This document shows positions 1 through 8,096 of a stretch of 56,545 nt of DNA, piece after piece. Positions within the stretch are counted from its first letter, which is position 1, and each line of letters opens with the position of its first letter. The position numbers and the translations under genes are program-made. The notes under the pieces are model-generated. The model did not search any database and was not told where the DNA came from. It saw only the letters and a list, made by a program, of their open reading frames with translations. This stretch comes from JBKECY01 sp047975025 (GTDB taxonomy: Bacteria; Bacillota; Clostridia; Lachnospirales; Lachnospiraceae): the NCBI GenBank assembly GCA_047975025.1, contig JBKECY010000040.1, positions 1 to 56,545 on the forward strand. The letters run 5' to 3'.

Positions 1-423
1 AATCAGCTGGGATTATGTGAAGAAAGATTCACATGGGGTACAATAAAGGCCATCATAATATCCCTCGTAGATATCACCTTGCTCATACAGCCACTTAAAA
101 ATCTTCTGCACCTGATTTTCATGTTCTGAATCCGTCGTACGGATATATTTATCATAGGATGTATTAATCAGATCCCATAGGCTCTTTAACTGACAGGCCA
201 CATCATCTACAAATTCTGTGGGTGTGACTCCATCTTCTTTGGGATTAGTCTCAATTTTCTTGCCTTGCTCATCTGTTCCGGTCTTGAAAAACACCTCATA
301 TCCCTTCTGACGTTTGTAGCGTGCTATGCTGTCCGCCAGTACGATTTCATAACTATTGCCTATATGTGGCTTTCCGGAAGTATAGGCAATTGCGGTTGTA
401 ATATAATACTTCTTTTTGTCCAT
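1..423 (-). CDS. metG: Methionyl-tRNA synthetase, N-terminal part, with an in-frame stop
   Basis: Charges tRNA-Met with methionine in the cytoplasm. The visible part is the class I catalytic core: the start MDKKKYYITTAIAY, a HIGH-type motif (KPHIGN), the TGTDEQG segment and the CTPCE element of the Rossmann/connective-peptide region. ATG at 423 is chosen because AAGGAG lies just upstream and the protein then starts where the family does; the upstream in-frame codons add an unlikely MRRGIERRRN. The gene runs off the left edge. The TAA at 13-15 falls where relatives have Glu in the FFTES-type segment, and the frame continues as SQLI after it. It is therefore one base (GAA to TAA) from an open frame: a true nonsense mutation, a spare inactive copy, or a sequence error at a contig end. 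The upstream Met T-box supports the identity. Confidence 0.85.
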
Positions 424-460
424 ATTTCTTCTCCTTTCGATTCCTCGTCGCACAACGACA

Positions 461-504
461 AAAAAACGCTTTCCTCCTCAGGACTGCTCCAAAGGACGAA
501 AGCG
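461..504 (-). terminator. Conditional terminator of the metG T-box
   Basis: On the minus strand CGCTTTCGTCC (504-494) pairs with GGAGGAAAGCG (477-467), with one mismatch or bulge, and is followed by a run of seven T. It lies immediately after the T-box sequence, as expected for the regulated terminator. Confidence 0.88.
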
Positions 505-762
505 ACTGCTTCGTGGTACCACCTTATTTCATCTGCACACAGCAGACCTCCAGGGCTTCTCGCCCCGCACGCTATAATGGGCGCTCCCATCGCAGCCTGT
601 GTCTGTGCAGACAGTCGGTGCGCAACTCCAAGGCCATCTTCAAAAGAGTCTCTTTCTTATCGCTTCATTCTCTGTCCCTTTTCTCAGCAGCAAGGGTCTC
701 TGTAACAGCGTCCTCTTCTTACTCTTCTCTTCATCGTCGTTTTACTGTAAATTAGTAATGTT
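465..762 (-). promoter_or_regulatory. T-box leader of metG
   Basis: The canonical T-box sequence AAGGTGGTACCACGAAG is read on the minus strand at 525-509 and is followed by a terminator hairpin. Upstream is a Stem I-like region. On its 3' side, in the context GAGAATGAAGC, an ATG at 668-666 is a good candidate for the Met specifier codon, matching the downstream gene. Known mechanism: uncharged tRNA-Met pairs with specifier and T-box and favours the antiterminator. The specifier assignment is my inference from position; the T-box itself is unmistakable. Confidence 0.93.
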
Positions 763-767
763 TAATT

Positions 768-795
768 ATTATAGCACTTACCTCTAAAAAGTCAA
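768..795 (-). promoter_or_regulatory. metG T-box promoter
   Basis: Minus strand: TTGACT (795-790), 16-base spacer, TATAAT (773-768). Just downstream of the -10 is TTACTAA (758-752), a half-site like the Fur/PerR-type operators of the two neighbouring promoters; its partner arm (768-762) matches only 5 of 7 bases. Confidence 0.75.
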
Positions 796-825
796 GAATA
801 CTTGAGTTGTTCACTAAACTTGCTA

Positions 826-874
826 TTGACAAATAATATCATCGTGCTACAATAATAATAGTAAACATTACTAT
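826..874 (+). promoter_or_regulatory. perR promoter with autoregulatory operator
   Basis: TTGACA (826-831), 16-base spacer, TACAAT (848-853). Directly downstream is the perfect inverted repeat ATAGTAA-ACA-TTACTAT (858-874). This fits the 7-1-7 architecture of Fur-family boxes (TAGTAAA-C-ATTACTA). The same palindrome occurs at the rubrerythrin promoter, which points to control by the adjacent PerR-like protein. Confidence 0.8.
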
Positions 875-890
875 AAAGAAAGGAGGTATC

Positions 891-1298
891 ATGAAGGGAC
901 TTAAATACAGCCGACAACGTGAATCCATACAAGCGTTCTTAGCTACCAGAAATGATCATCCCACAGCCAATACAGTCTATGAGAACATACGGGAAGTCTA
1001 TCCGAACATCAGTCTGGGAACGGTCTACCGTAACCTGTCATTGCTTGCCGATATCGGAAAAATCAATAAACTTACAACTTCCGAAGGCGCGGATCGCTTT
1101 GATGCCAGGATCACACCGCATAATCATTTTTATTGCCGCAGCTGCCACAGTCTGACAGATCTTGAGATGGCTAATATTGATTTTATTAAAAATATTGCTT
1201 CTGAGCACTTCACAGGAAAGGTGGAAACACAGACGACGCTCTTCATGGGCCTGTGTCCTGCATGCCTGGATCAGGAAAACAGCAATAATTCCGACTAG
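891..1298 (+). CDS. perR: PerR-type peroxide-sensing Fur-family repressor
   Basis: A 135-residue metal-dependent repressor, cytoplasmic and probably dimeric. The N-terminal winged helix spans about residues 1-80 (TANTVYENI, SLGTVYRNLSLL). The C-terminal half has the HNHFYC metal-binding His pair and two CxxC motifs (CRSC, CPAC) forming the structural zinc site. In SLTDLE an Asp occupies the position of B. subtilis PerR Asp104, where Fur has Glu, which favours a peroxide sensor over an iron sensor. ATG at 891 follows AGGAGG. The gene is transcribed towards two rubrerythrins, and identical operators lie in front of it and of the first rubrerythrin, so it most likely represses itself and the peroxide-scavenging genes until H2O2 oxidises its metal-site His. 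PerR versus another Fur subfamily rests on that Asp and the context. Confidence 0.85.
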   Translation: MKGLKYSRQRESIQAFLATRNDHPTANTVYENIREVYPNISLGTVYRNLSLLADIGKINKLTTSEGADRFDARITPHNHFYCRSCHSLTDLEMANIDFIKNIASEHFTGKVETQTTLFMGLCPACLDQENSNNSD

Positions 1299-1302
1299 GG
1301 TA

Positions 1303-1354
1303 TTGACATTTTTTTCTCATTATGGTAGATTAAAATAGTAATAATTACTATTTT
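1303..1354 (+). promoter_or_regulatory. Rubrerythrin promoter with PerR-like operator
   Basis: TTGACA (1303-1308), 17-base spacer, TAGATT (1326-1331). A perfect palindrome, ATAGTAA-TAA-TTACTAT (1335-1351), extended by AAA and TTT on the two sides, begins 3 bases after the -10. A repressor bound here would block initiation. In 7-1-7 form it reads TAGTAAT-A-ATTACTA. Confidence 0.82.
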
Positions 1355-1412
1355 TAATATTTACATTTTAACTAATGATTATCAATTTATTTAACTCAAA
1401 GGAGGTAGTAAG

Positions 1413-1958
1413 ATGAGTAAGTTTGTATGTGGAGTTTGTGGTTATGTACATGAAGGTGATTCAGCTCCTGAGGCCTGTCCAATTTGTGGCGCACCTGCTG
1501 ATAAATTCACCGCACAGGCTGGCGAAGTGACCTGGGCTGCAGAGCATGTTGTAGGAATTGCTCAAGGTTCAAGTGAAGATATCATGGAAGATCTTCGTGC
1601 CAACTATGAAGGTGAATGCAGAGAAGTTGGTATGTACCTGGCAATGTCCAGAGTGGCACACCGCGAAGGATATCCGGAAATTGGATTGTATTGGGAAAAA
1701 GCTGCTTTCGAAGAAGCTGAGCATGCAGCAAAATTTGCTGAATTATTAGGAGAAGTTCTTACAGACAGCACACAGAAGAATCTTCAGCTTCGTGTAGATG
1801 CCGAGAACGGCGCCACTGCAGGCAAGTTTGATTTGGCTAAGAGAGCTAAGGCTGCTAATCTGGATGCTATCCATGATACAGTACACGAGATGGCACGCGA
1901 TGAAGCGCGTCATGGAAAAGCGTTTGCAGGATTATTAAAGAGATACTTTGATAAATAA
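1413..1958 (+). CDS. Reverse rubrerythrin (rubredoxin domain first)
   Basis: A cytosolic non-haem iron peroxidase of 181 residues that reduces H2O2 to water with electrons from reduced rubredoxin/NAD(P)H. The rubredoxin-like FeS4 domain is N-terminal (CGVCGY about residues 6-11, CPICGAP about 22-28). The ferritin-like di-iron domain follows, with Glu-rich helices (YEGECREVG, FEEAEHAAKF, HEMARDEARHGK). This order is the reverse of classical rubrerythrin and matches the clostridial reverse rubrerythrins known to be PerR-controlled. The RBS AAAGGAGG precedes ATG 1413. It is followed after 64 bases by a classical rubrerythrin, so the two are probably co-transcribed. Confidence 0.93.
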   Translation: MSKFVCGVCGYVHEGDSAPEACPICGAPADKFTAQAGEVTWAAEHVVGIAQGSSEDIMEDLRANYEGECREVGMYLAMSRVAHREGYPEIGLYWEKAAFEEAEHAAKFAELLGEVLTDSTQKNLQLRVDAENGATAGKFDLAKRAKAANLDAIHDTVHEMARDEARHGKAFAGLLKRYFDK

Positions 1959-2022
1959 TACCTGTAAATTACAGGAACAACAGGTACTGGATGACTATTG
2001 TATAGCAGAAGGAGAGGGAATT

Positions 2023-2559
2023 ATGTCAAAATACGCAGGAACTAAAACAGAACAGAACTTAAAAGACGCCTTTTCAGGAGAATCCCAGGCACGCAACAAA
2101 TACACTTTTTACGCTTCAGCCGCTAAGAAAGCCGGCTACGAGCAATTGGCCGCATTATATCTGGAGACAGCAGATCAGGAAAAAGAACACGCTAAAATGT
2201 GGTTCAAAGAATTCCATGGAATCCATGAAATCGACACAAACCTGACTGATGCCGCTGCAGGTGAGAATTATGAGTGGACTGACATGTATGCCAGAATGGC
2301 ACGTGAAGCCCGCGAAGAAGGATTCGAAGCACTTGCTATTAAATTCGAAGGTGTTGCCAAAGTGGAAGCTGCTCATGAGAGAAGGTATCTGAAACTTTTG
2401 GAATCTTTTAAGAATGATGGTACATTTAAGGGCGATGCTCCTCTTGGTTGGAAATGCCGTAACTGCGGATATATCCATGAGGCAGACGAAGCACCTGAGA
2501 TTTGCCCGGTATGCGCTCATCCAAAAGCTTATTTTGAGCGAAAAGTAGAAAATTACTAA
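2023..2559 (+). CDS. rbr: Rubrerythrin (classical order)
   Basis: A 178-residue H2O2 reductase. The N-terminal four-helix di-iron domain carries the ferritin-like motifs (GESQARNKY, ADQEKEHAKM, AREAREEGFE, KVEAAHERRY). The C-terminal rubredoxin-like domain has CRNCGY and CPVCAHP. ATG 2023 is preferred to upstream in-frame codons because GGAGAGG lies just before it and the protein then begins with the family start MSKYAGTKTE. It is the second gene of a peroxide-defence unit with the reverse rubrerythrin upstream, probably controlled from the palindromic promoter at about 1303-1351. A hairpin follows the stop. Confidence 0.95.
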   Translation: MSKYAGTKTEQNLKDAFSGESQARNKYTFYASAAKKAGYEQLAALYLETADQEKEHAKMWFKEFHGIHEIDTNLTDAAAGENYEWTDMYARMAREAREEGFEALAIKFEGVAKVEAAHERRYLKLLESFKNDGTFKGDAPLGWKCRNCGYIHEADEAPEICPVCAHPKAYFERKVENY

Positions 2560-2586
2560 TATTATTGATAGATGTTACTCCATATT

Positions 2587-2613
2587 ATCCCGGATAGAAA
2601 TTCTATCCGGGAT
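2587..2613 (+). terminator. Terminator-like hairpin after rubrerythrin
   Basis: A perfect inverted repeat (ATCCCGGATAGAA with TTCTATCCGGGAT) starts about 27 bases after the rbr stop. The following T-tract is short (TTTG), so termination may be weak. Confidence 0.6.
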
Positions 2614-2634
2614 TTGTACGTCCGGAATATAGGG

Positions 2635-2682
2635 TATAAAAAAGGAACATGCCGGTACTTTACGTACCACTGCATGTTCCTT
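2635..2682 (-). terminator. Terminator of the prsA-like gene
   Basis: On the minus strand AAGGAACATGC (2682-2672) pairs with GCATGTTCCTT (2652-2642), followed by a T-rich tract. It lies 14 bases past the stop of the foldase gene. An inner GGTAC/GTACC pairing extends the stem. Confidence 0.8.
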
Positions 2683-2695
2683 AGTATCTCTCTGG

Positions 2696-3949
2696 TTATT
2701 CCGCTTCTTGTGTAGCTTCTGCGGTTGCCTCGGTTGTTGCTTCCTCGGTTGCTGCCGCTGTGGCTTCATCAGTAGCCTCGATTGTTGCTTCGTCTGTGGC
2801 TTCAGTCGTCGCCTCTTCCGTTGCTTCCTCTGTCTCTGCTGCTTTGAATGAGTACGTCTGGTTCGAGTTAAGAATCAGCTGATTCAGCAGACCTTTATTC
2901 TCTTTGATTGTAGATTCCTCTACCCAGGCGTCTGTTGTCGTTGTATACAGCTCATCTTCCCGATCACTGATAATGCTCTCTTTTTGTGTTGCCGTAGCTT
3001 CTTCATCAAATACTTTATCAACACGTACTATATAGAAAGAATCATCTGTCTCTACCAGACTGGAATATACCTCTCCATCTTTTAAAGTTCTGGCTGCTGT
3101 TATTACCTCATCCGGCAGAGAACTGGTAGATGTGGAAGTTTCCTCTTCATCATCCGTCTCAGGCTCTATGGCAGTGTACGTTGCTTCTGATGCCGTCAAT
3201 GTCTCATCCACATCTGCGGCAATCGTACTCATATCCGCATCTGCTGTTTTAAGTATCGTGTCCAGAATCTGCTGTGCTTTTTCCTTTTGTGCTTCTTCGA
3301 CAGCTGCCTCATCGGCCGCCTCTTCTGTTGCATCCGCCGTAGCCTCATCTGTTGCTTCCTCTGTGGAAGAATCTACCGTTTTGGAGACCGTTACATAAGT
3401 CACACTGGTCTGTCCGGCTTCTTCATCACTTACTTCCGTATCGACATCTGCGATCAGAGGATTTCTCATTTTAAGCTGGTAGGTCTGAAGCTCTAACACT
3501 TCCTCGACCATACTCTGTGTCACACCAAGCTCTGCAATCGTTTCTTCATCATTCGCTGCCATAAATGCTTCGGCCGCTGTCTTAATTCCTTCTGTTTCTT
3601 CCTCTGTCAGTGTCACATCATAATCCGGCGCTTTCTGACGCAGGATATACATAAGCTCGACACTCTCAAGTGTGGAAGTCTTCGTGGATTCCGCATAGGT
3701 CTCGCCGCTTTCTTCATCTACCACCTGACTCCACAGATCATAATCTGAACCGAACAGGCTGCCATAATAGGAATTAATCTGCGCCTGACTGTAACGAAGC
3801 ATGTAGCTTACGACACCTAATGGCACATCTTCCTGATTGACCGTTGCTATTGTCTTACTTCCATCTATTGAACCGCAGCCTGTCATGATACCGGCTGACA
3901 GTACGGCTACTGCTATTCCCGTAATTGCTTTTTTAATTACCTTTTTCAT
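2696..3949 (-). CDS. PrsA/SurA-like peptidyl-prolyl isomerase lipoprotein with Thr-Glu-Ala repeats
   Basis: Probably an extracytoplasmic foldase of 417 residues. The signal peptide starts MKKVIKKAITGIAV and ends in a lipobox (IMTGC), so the mature protein should be lipid-anchored at Cys. A SurA_N-like region begins with the conserved type of segment TIATVNQEDVPL. The C-terminal part of a parvulin domain is recognisable (LKDGEVYSSLVETDDSFYIVRV). Two low-complexity stretches rich in EAT/EEAT units occur, one in the middle of the protein (about residues 195-225) and one forming the last 45 or so residues. ATG 3949 has GGAGG upstream; the longer frame to 4039 adds a non-signal-like N-terminus. 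It lies downstream of mfd behind its own promoter. The isomerase core looks divergent, so catalytic activity is uncertain. Confidence 0.75.
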   Translation of the reverse strand: MKKVIKKAITGIAVAVLSAGIMTGCGSIDGSKTIATVNQEDVPLGVVSYMLRYSQAQINSYYGSLFGSDYDLWSQVVDEESGETYAESTKTSTLESVELMYILRQKAPDYDVTLTEEETEGIKTAAEAFMAANDEETIAELGVTQSMVEEVLELQTYQLKMRNPLIADVDTEVSDEEAGQTSVTYVTVSKTVDSSTEEATDEATADATEEAADEAAVEEAQKEKAQQILDTILKTADADMSTIAADVDETLTASEATYTAIEPETDDEEETSTSTSSLPDEVITAARTLKDGEVYSSLVETDDSFYIVRVDKVFDEEATATQKESIISDREDELYTTTTDAWVEESTIKENKGLLNQLILNSNQTYSFKAAETEEATEEATTEATDEATIEATDEATAAATEEATTEATAEATQEAE

Positions 3950-4010
3950 GTAGTCCTCCCAAATATATCTTTTAATACTCCCAATAAGACGCACTGTCGC
4001 ATCCTTATTG

Positions 4011-4039
4011 AGTATAAACGTTTTTATCCAATTCGGCAA
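4011..4039 (-). promoter_or_regulatory. Promoter of the prsA-like gene
   Basis: Minus strand: TTGCCG (4039-4034), 17-base spacer, TATACT (4016-4011), 62 bases before ATG 3949. Just downstream is an imperfect hairpin (CTCAATAAG with CTTATTGGGAG) in the 5' UTR. Confidence 0.55.
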
Positions 4040-4086
4040 GTAGATTGTTAAAATTCAAGGTTTTTTCACATTTAAAAACGCAGTTT

Positions 4087-7000
4087 TTAAGACACTTCCA
4101 CCTTGTCTTCCCGTATCGAAATAAGCTCTGTAAGGAACTTTTTAATTCCTTCTTCTCTCTCTTCCGTCGCCTTGAGTAAAAAGTAAGGCTGCTGGGTCTC
4201 TGAGCGAAACTGCAGAAGCTTTCTGTACTTTTGCACAAGCGCCGGAATCTGTGCAGGATTAAGTCGCGCACGCTCGAACAGCTTGATTTCGATCTCTCTC
4301 CCAATCTGTTTAATACTGGTAACATAGGCCACATGCGCCAGCGCCTTGATATAGGCGATTTTCAGCAGATTCTGCGCTGCTTTTGGCGGCTCACCGAAGC
4401 GATCCATAAGTTCATCCATCATGTCTTCATATTCCGCTTCATTTTCAATCCCTGCAATCCGCTTATACAGATTGAGTTTCTGGTATTCGTTAGCAATATA
4501 AGAATCCGGCAGATACGCATCTATATTCAGATCAATGATGGTACTGAAATCTTCCTGTGTCTCCTCACCTTTAGCCTCTTTGACTGCCAGGCTCAGCATT
4601 TTGCAATACAAATCATACCCGATGGCCTCCATATGGCCATGCTGCTCTGCGCCCAGCAGATTTCCGGCACCGCGCAGTTCCAGATCGCGCATGGCGATTT
4701 TGATACCGCTGCCAAGTTCTGTAAACTGCCGGATGGCAGAAAGCCGCTTTTGTGCAATTTCCGGCAGCAGCATATCCTTGCGGTACATGAAAAAAGCATA
4801 GGCCGTTCGATTGGAGCGCCCGATTCTGCCGCGCAGCTGATAGAGCTGTGACAGCCCATACCGGTTCGAGTCATGGATGATCATCGTATTGACATTGGAA
4901 ATATCCAGACCGGTCTCGATAATGGTCGTCGAAACGAGGACGTCAATATCCCCATTAATAAAACCATACATCGCTTTTTCCAGTTCACGTTCCCCCATCT
5001 GTCCATGGGCATATGCCACATGAGCCTCAGGGACAAGCGCTTCGATTTTACGGGCGACGTCAATAATATCCACGACCTTGTTGTAGACATAATATACCTG
5101 ACCGCCTCTGTCTAACTCACGCGTAATCGCTTCCTTGACAGTTTCTTCCTCATATTCAATCACATAGGTCTGAATCGGGCGCCGGTCCATAGGCGGCTCT
5201 TCTAACACACTCATATCCCGAATACCGATCAGGCTCATATGCAGTGTTCTGGGAATCGGGGTCGCTGATAGTGCCAGAACATCTACATTCTTCTTGAACT
5301 GCTTGATTTTTTCTTTGTGCGTAACACCAAACCGCTGCTCTTCATCAATGACCAGAAGCCCCAGATCTTTTAATTTGACATCTCCGGAGAGTACCCTGTG
5401 GGTTCCAATCACAATATCGACAAATCCTTTTTTCAAATCCTCGATTGTCTTTTTCTGCTGATAGGGATAGCGAAAACGGCACAGCAGATCAATCCTGACC
5501 GGAAAATCCTTCAGTCTTTGTACGAATGTATTATAATGCTGCTGGGCCAGAATCGTTGTCGGCGCGAGCAATACGACCTGCTTACCATCCTGTACGGCTT
5601 TAAAGGCCGCCCGAAGAGCGACTTCCGTCTTTCCATACCCCACATCACCGCAGATGAGGCGGTCCATAATTTGGGTGCTCTCCATATCACGTTTGGTATC
5701 TTCAATCGCCTGCAGCTGATCCTGTGTCTCTTCAAACGGAAACATTTCTTCGAATTCCGTCTGCCACACCGTATCCTGGGAAAATGCATATCCTTGTTGC
5801 GACTCTCTTACAGCATACAGCTCGACCAGATCCCGGGCAATATTCTTAATCTCACCTTGCACCCGGGCCCGCGTCTTGTTCCATTCCTGATTGCCCAGTT
5901 TGTTCAATCTTGGCTTTCTGCTCTTTTCACTGGAGTATTTTTGCAGGGAATCCAGTTGTGTAGCCAGGATGAACAGATTGCTTCCTCCCTGATACTCGAT
6001 TTTGATATATTCCTTGAGTACATGCTCGACTTCGATTTTTTCAATGCCCTTATAGATGCCCAGTCCATGATTCTCATGAATCACGTAGTCACCTATATGC
6101 AACTGCGAAAACTCGTTGATACGCTGTCCGCTATATTCTGTTTTGCGCTTCTTCTTACGCTTTTCTTTACCAAATATATCGCTTTCTGCAATAACCACGA
6201 ACTGCACCAGCGGATATAAAAAGCCCTGGCGTGCATGCCCATAGACAATCATAACTTCGCCGGGTGCCACCGTCCGGTCACGATCTTCCGTATAAAAGCT
6301 GTTGAGTCCCCGCTCCTGCAGATCTATGGCCAGGCGTTTGCCCCTGGTACGTGATGCGGACAACAGCAGAACTTTAAAGTTCTTGCGTTTCCGGTTTTCC
6401 AGATCCTTGACCAGAAGTTCAATACTGTTATGATACGGATTGACACTTTGTACCTCAAGTTCATAGGCGGCTCTTGCCTTCCATTCCTTTTTCAAGGTTC
6501 CCAAAGTACAGGCCGCCAGACAATGATACTGCTGGAACATATCCTGCAATGCCGGAAAATCATACAGGAAAAGCGCCGGAGCTTTGGCACTATCCTCACG
6601 TATTTTTATACTGTTCTGATATTCCGAATAGACCTGAAAGGCCTGCTGTTCCATCAATTCCGGTTCATTGAGCAGCAGCAGTGTCTGATCCGGTGCAAAG
6701 TAACTTAAAAAAGAAACTCCTTGCTTGGCACTGCTCTCATCGGTTGCCGGATAGATGTGAATTTTATCTACTTCGTCATGTGAGCGCTGACTTTCCATGT
6801 CAAAGGTACGAATCGATTCGATTTCATCTCCCCACAATTCGAGCCTCCAGGGAACATCTTCCGTCAGAGAATAGACATCCAGAATACCTCCACGCACTGC
6901 GAATTGCCCGGGAAGTTCGATCTGATGTACTCTTTCGTATCCGATTTCAACCAGCTGGCCGGCAAAAAGATCTAATCGAAGCTCAGCTCCTACTGTAAGC

Positions 7001-7413
7001 TTAATGCAGCGTCTGCGCATGTCTTCCAGAGAAGCTATGGCATCCATACAGGCTTCAATACCGGCAACCACCGTTGTTTTTTTATGCGCAAGAAGAGCGC
7101 GGATTACCTGCATTCTCTGACGCAGCAGCAGATTCCCCCGAATATCTGCCTGATAGAATAGCAGATCTTTGGACGGATAATACAGCACATCCGGCTCATA
7201 AAGCTTATAATCTTCGTATAGTTCCTTGGCCTTACTGTCGTTCTCGGCAAGCAGCAGCTGCCGCGGGAAGGACCTGGAAAGAGCATACATGAACTGTACT
7301 CTCTGCGAGTCCAGACAGCCTCCCACAGATACAATTCCATACTCCTTGCTCAGATGCTCTTGTATTTCCTGATATACCGCCAGTCCGGCAAGCGGTTCAA
7401 TAACTGACTTCAT
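4087..7413 (-). CDS. mfd: Transcription-repair coupling factor
   Basis: An ATP-driven translocase of 1108 residues that removes stalled RNA polymerase from DNA lesions and recruits UvrA. The order of parts is canonical: N-terminal UvrB-like region (GGCLDSQR, VRGGILDVYS), an RNA-polymerase-interacting domain (GDYVIHENHGLGIYKG), then the RecG-like helicase motor with Walker A (GDVGYGKTEVA), DEEQRFG, SATPIPRTL, STTIIETGLD and QLRGRIGRS, and a C-terminal TRCF domain. Length fits the family (about 1100-1180). It follows pth, as in many Firmicutes; only 36 bases separate them, so they are probably co-transcribed. Confidence 0.97.
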   Translation of the reverse strand: MKSVIEPLAGLAVYQEIQEHLSKEYGIVSVGGCLDSQRVQFMYALSRSFPRQLLLAENDSKAKELYEDYKLYEPDVLYYPSKDLLFYQADIRGNLLLRQRMQVIRALLAHKKTTVVAGIEACMDAIASLEDMRRRCIKLTVGAELRLDLFAGQLVEIGYERVHQIELPGQFAVRGGILDVYSLTEDVPWRLELWGDEIESIRTFDMESQRSHDEVDKIHIYPATDESSAKQGVSFLSYFAPDQTLLLLNEPELMEQQAFQVYSEYQNSIKIREDSAKAPALFLYDFPALQDMFQQYHCLAACTLGTLKKEWKARAAYELEVQSVNPYHNSIELLVKDLENRKRKNFKVLLLSASRTRGKRLAIDLQERGLNSFYTEDRDRTVAPGEVMIVYGHARQGFLYPLVQFVVIAESDIFGKEKRKKKRKTEYSGQRINEFSQLHIGDYVIHENHGLGIYKGIEKIEVEHVLKEYIKIEYQGGSNLFILATQLDSLQKYSSEKSRKPRLNKLGNQEWNKTRARVQGEIKNIARDLVELYAVRESQQGYAFSQDTVWQTEFEEMFPFEETQDQLQAIEDTKRDMESTQIMDRLICGDVGYGKTEVALRAAFKAVQDGKQVVLLAPTTILAQQHYNTFVQRLKDFPVRIDLLCRFRYPYQQKKTIEDLKKGFVDIVIGTHRVLSGDVKLKDLGLLVIDEEQRFGVTHKEKIKQFKKNVDVLALSATPIPRTLHMSLIGIRDMSVLEEPPMDRRPIQTYVIEYEEETVKEAITRELDRGGQVYYVYNKVVDIIDVARKIEALVPEAHVAYAHGQMGERELEKAMYGFINGDIDVLVSTTIIETGLDISNVNTMIIHDSNRYGLSQLYQLRGRIGRSNRTAYAFFMYRKDMLLPEIAQKRLSAIRQFTELGSGIKIAMRDLELRGAGNLLGAEQHGHMEAIGYDLYCKMLSLAVKEAKGEETQEDFSTIIDLNIDAYLPDSYIANEYQKLNLYKRIAGIENEAEYEDMMDELMDRFGEPPKAAQNLLKIAYIKALAHVAYVTSIKQIGREIEIKLFERARLNPAQIPALVQKYRKLLQFRSETQQPYFLLKATEEREEGIKKFLTELISIREDKVEVS

Positions 7414-7449
7414 AAAATAGACAGCGCTCCTTTAGTAGAGTGTACTACA

Positions 7450-8013
7450 TCACCCATTGTATTTGTTCATTGCAGTATCAATTCCTTCGTTCAGGATACA
7501 GGCAACAGCCTGTACAGCCCGGCTTTGTGTCTCTTCCACAATTTTTTGCTCAGAGGCAGAAAAATGACTAAGTACATAGTCTGCGAGATCCCAGCCGGGC
7601 GGTTTGGCTCCCACACCCACTTTAACGCGAATGAATTTCTGCGTTCCCAGCCTTTGAATGATATCCTTCATACCATTGTGTCCGCCCGCACTCCCCTGCT
7701 TACGCAGTCTGAGCTGCCCTAATTCCAGATCAATATCATCATAGATAACAATCAGCTGCGTCTCTATCTCTATTTTGAAGAAATCCGTCATGGGCTGCAC
7801 CGCCTGTCCGCTTAGGTTCATAAAGGTCAGCGGTTTTACAATGACTGCTTTTTCTCTTCCGATGTGTCCGCTTCCATACACAGACTGAAATTTGACACCT
7901 TTTTGCGGAATCTTGTATTCTTCGATCAAGGCATCTGCCACATCAAATCCCATATTGTGTCTGGTGTGCTCGTATTGTCTGCCTGGATTGCCCAGTCCTG
8001 CAATAATATACAT
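7450..8013 (-). CDS. pth: Peptidyl-tRNA hydrolase
   Basis: Cleaves peptidyl-tRNAs released from stalled ribosomes so that tRNAs can be recycled; cytosolic, 187 residues. Family signatures are the start MYIIAGLGNPG, HTRHNMGF with the catalytic His, PLTFMNLSGQ, the IYDDIDLELG segment with the catalytic-site Asp, and GGHNGMKDI. It lies just upstream of mfd on the same strand, a common Firmicute arrangement. Confidence 0.97.
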   Translation of the reverse strand: MYIIAGLGNPGRQYEHTRHNMGFDVADALIEEYKIPQKGVKFQSVYGSGHIGREKAVIVKPLTFMNLSGQAVQPMTDFFKIEIETQLIVIYDDIDLELGQLRLRKQGSAGGHNGMKDIIQRLGTQKFIRVKVGVGAKPPGWDLADYVLSHFSASEQKIVEETQSRAVQAVACILNEGIDTAMNKYNG

Positions 8014-8047
8014 AATTTCTCCTTATTATAAATGAGCGCACAAGTGC

Positions 8048-8088
8048 CCTCTCAGGTCATGTCACAGCAGACATGAAAACCTGAAAGG
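8048..8088 (-). repeat. Inverted repeat between cobW-like gene and pth
   Basis: On the minus strand CCTTTCAGG (8088-8080) pairs with CCTGAGAGG (8056-8048), and an inner TCATGTC pairs with GACATGA. It lies a few bases after the 8097 stop. No T-tract follows, so it may be a transcript-end stabiliser or a weak terminator. Confidence 0.5.
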
Positions 8089-8096
8089 ACAGCTGT

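Noticed and set aside
2023..2559. Longer rubrerythrin start at 1948
   Set aside because: The added residues overlap the previous gene and lack an RBS; ATG 2023 has both RBS and family N-terminus.
4072..4090. Terminator at the mfd stop
   Set aside because: TTAAAAACTGCGTTTTTAA is a dyad, but its stem is only A-T and lies partly inside the stop codon; support is too weak.
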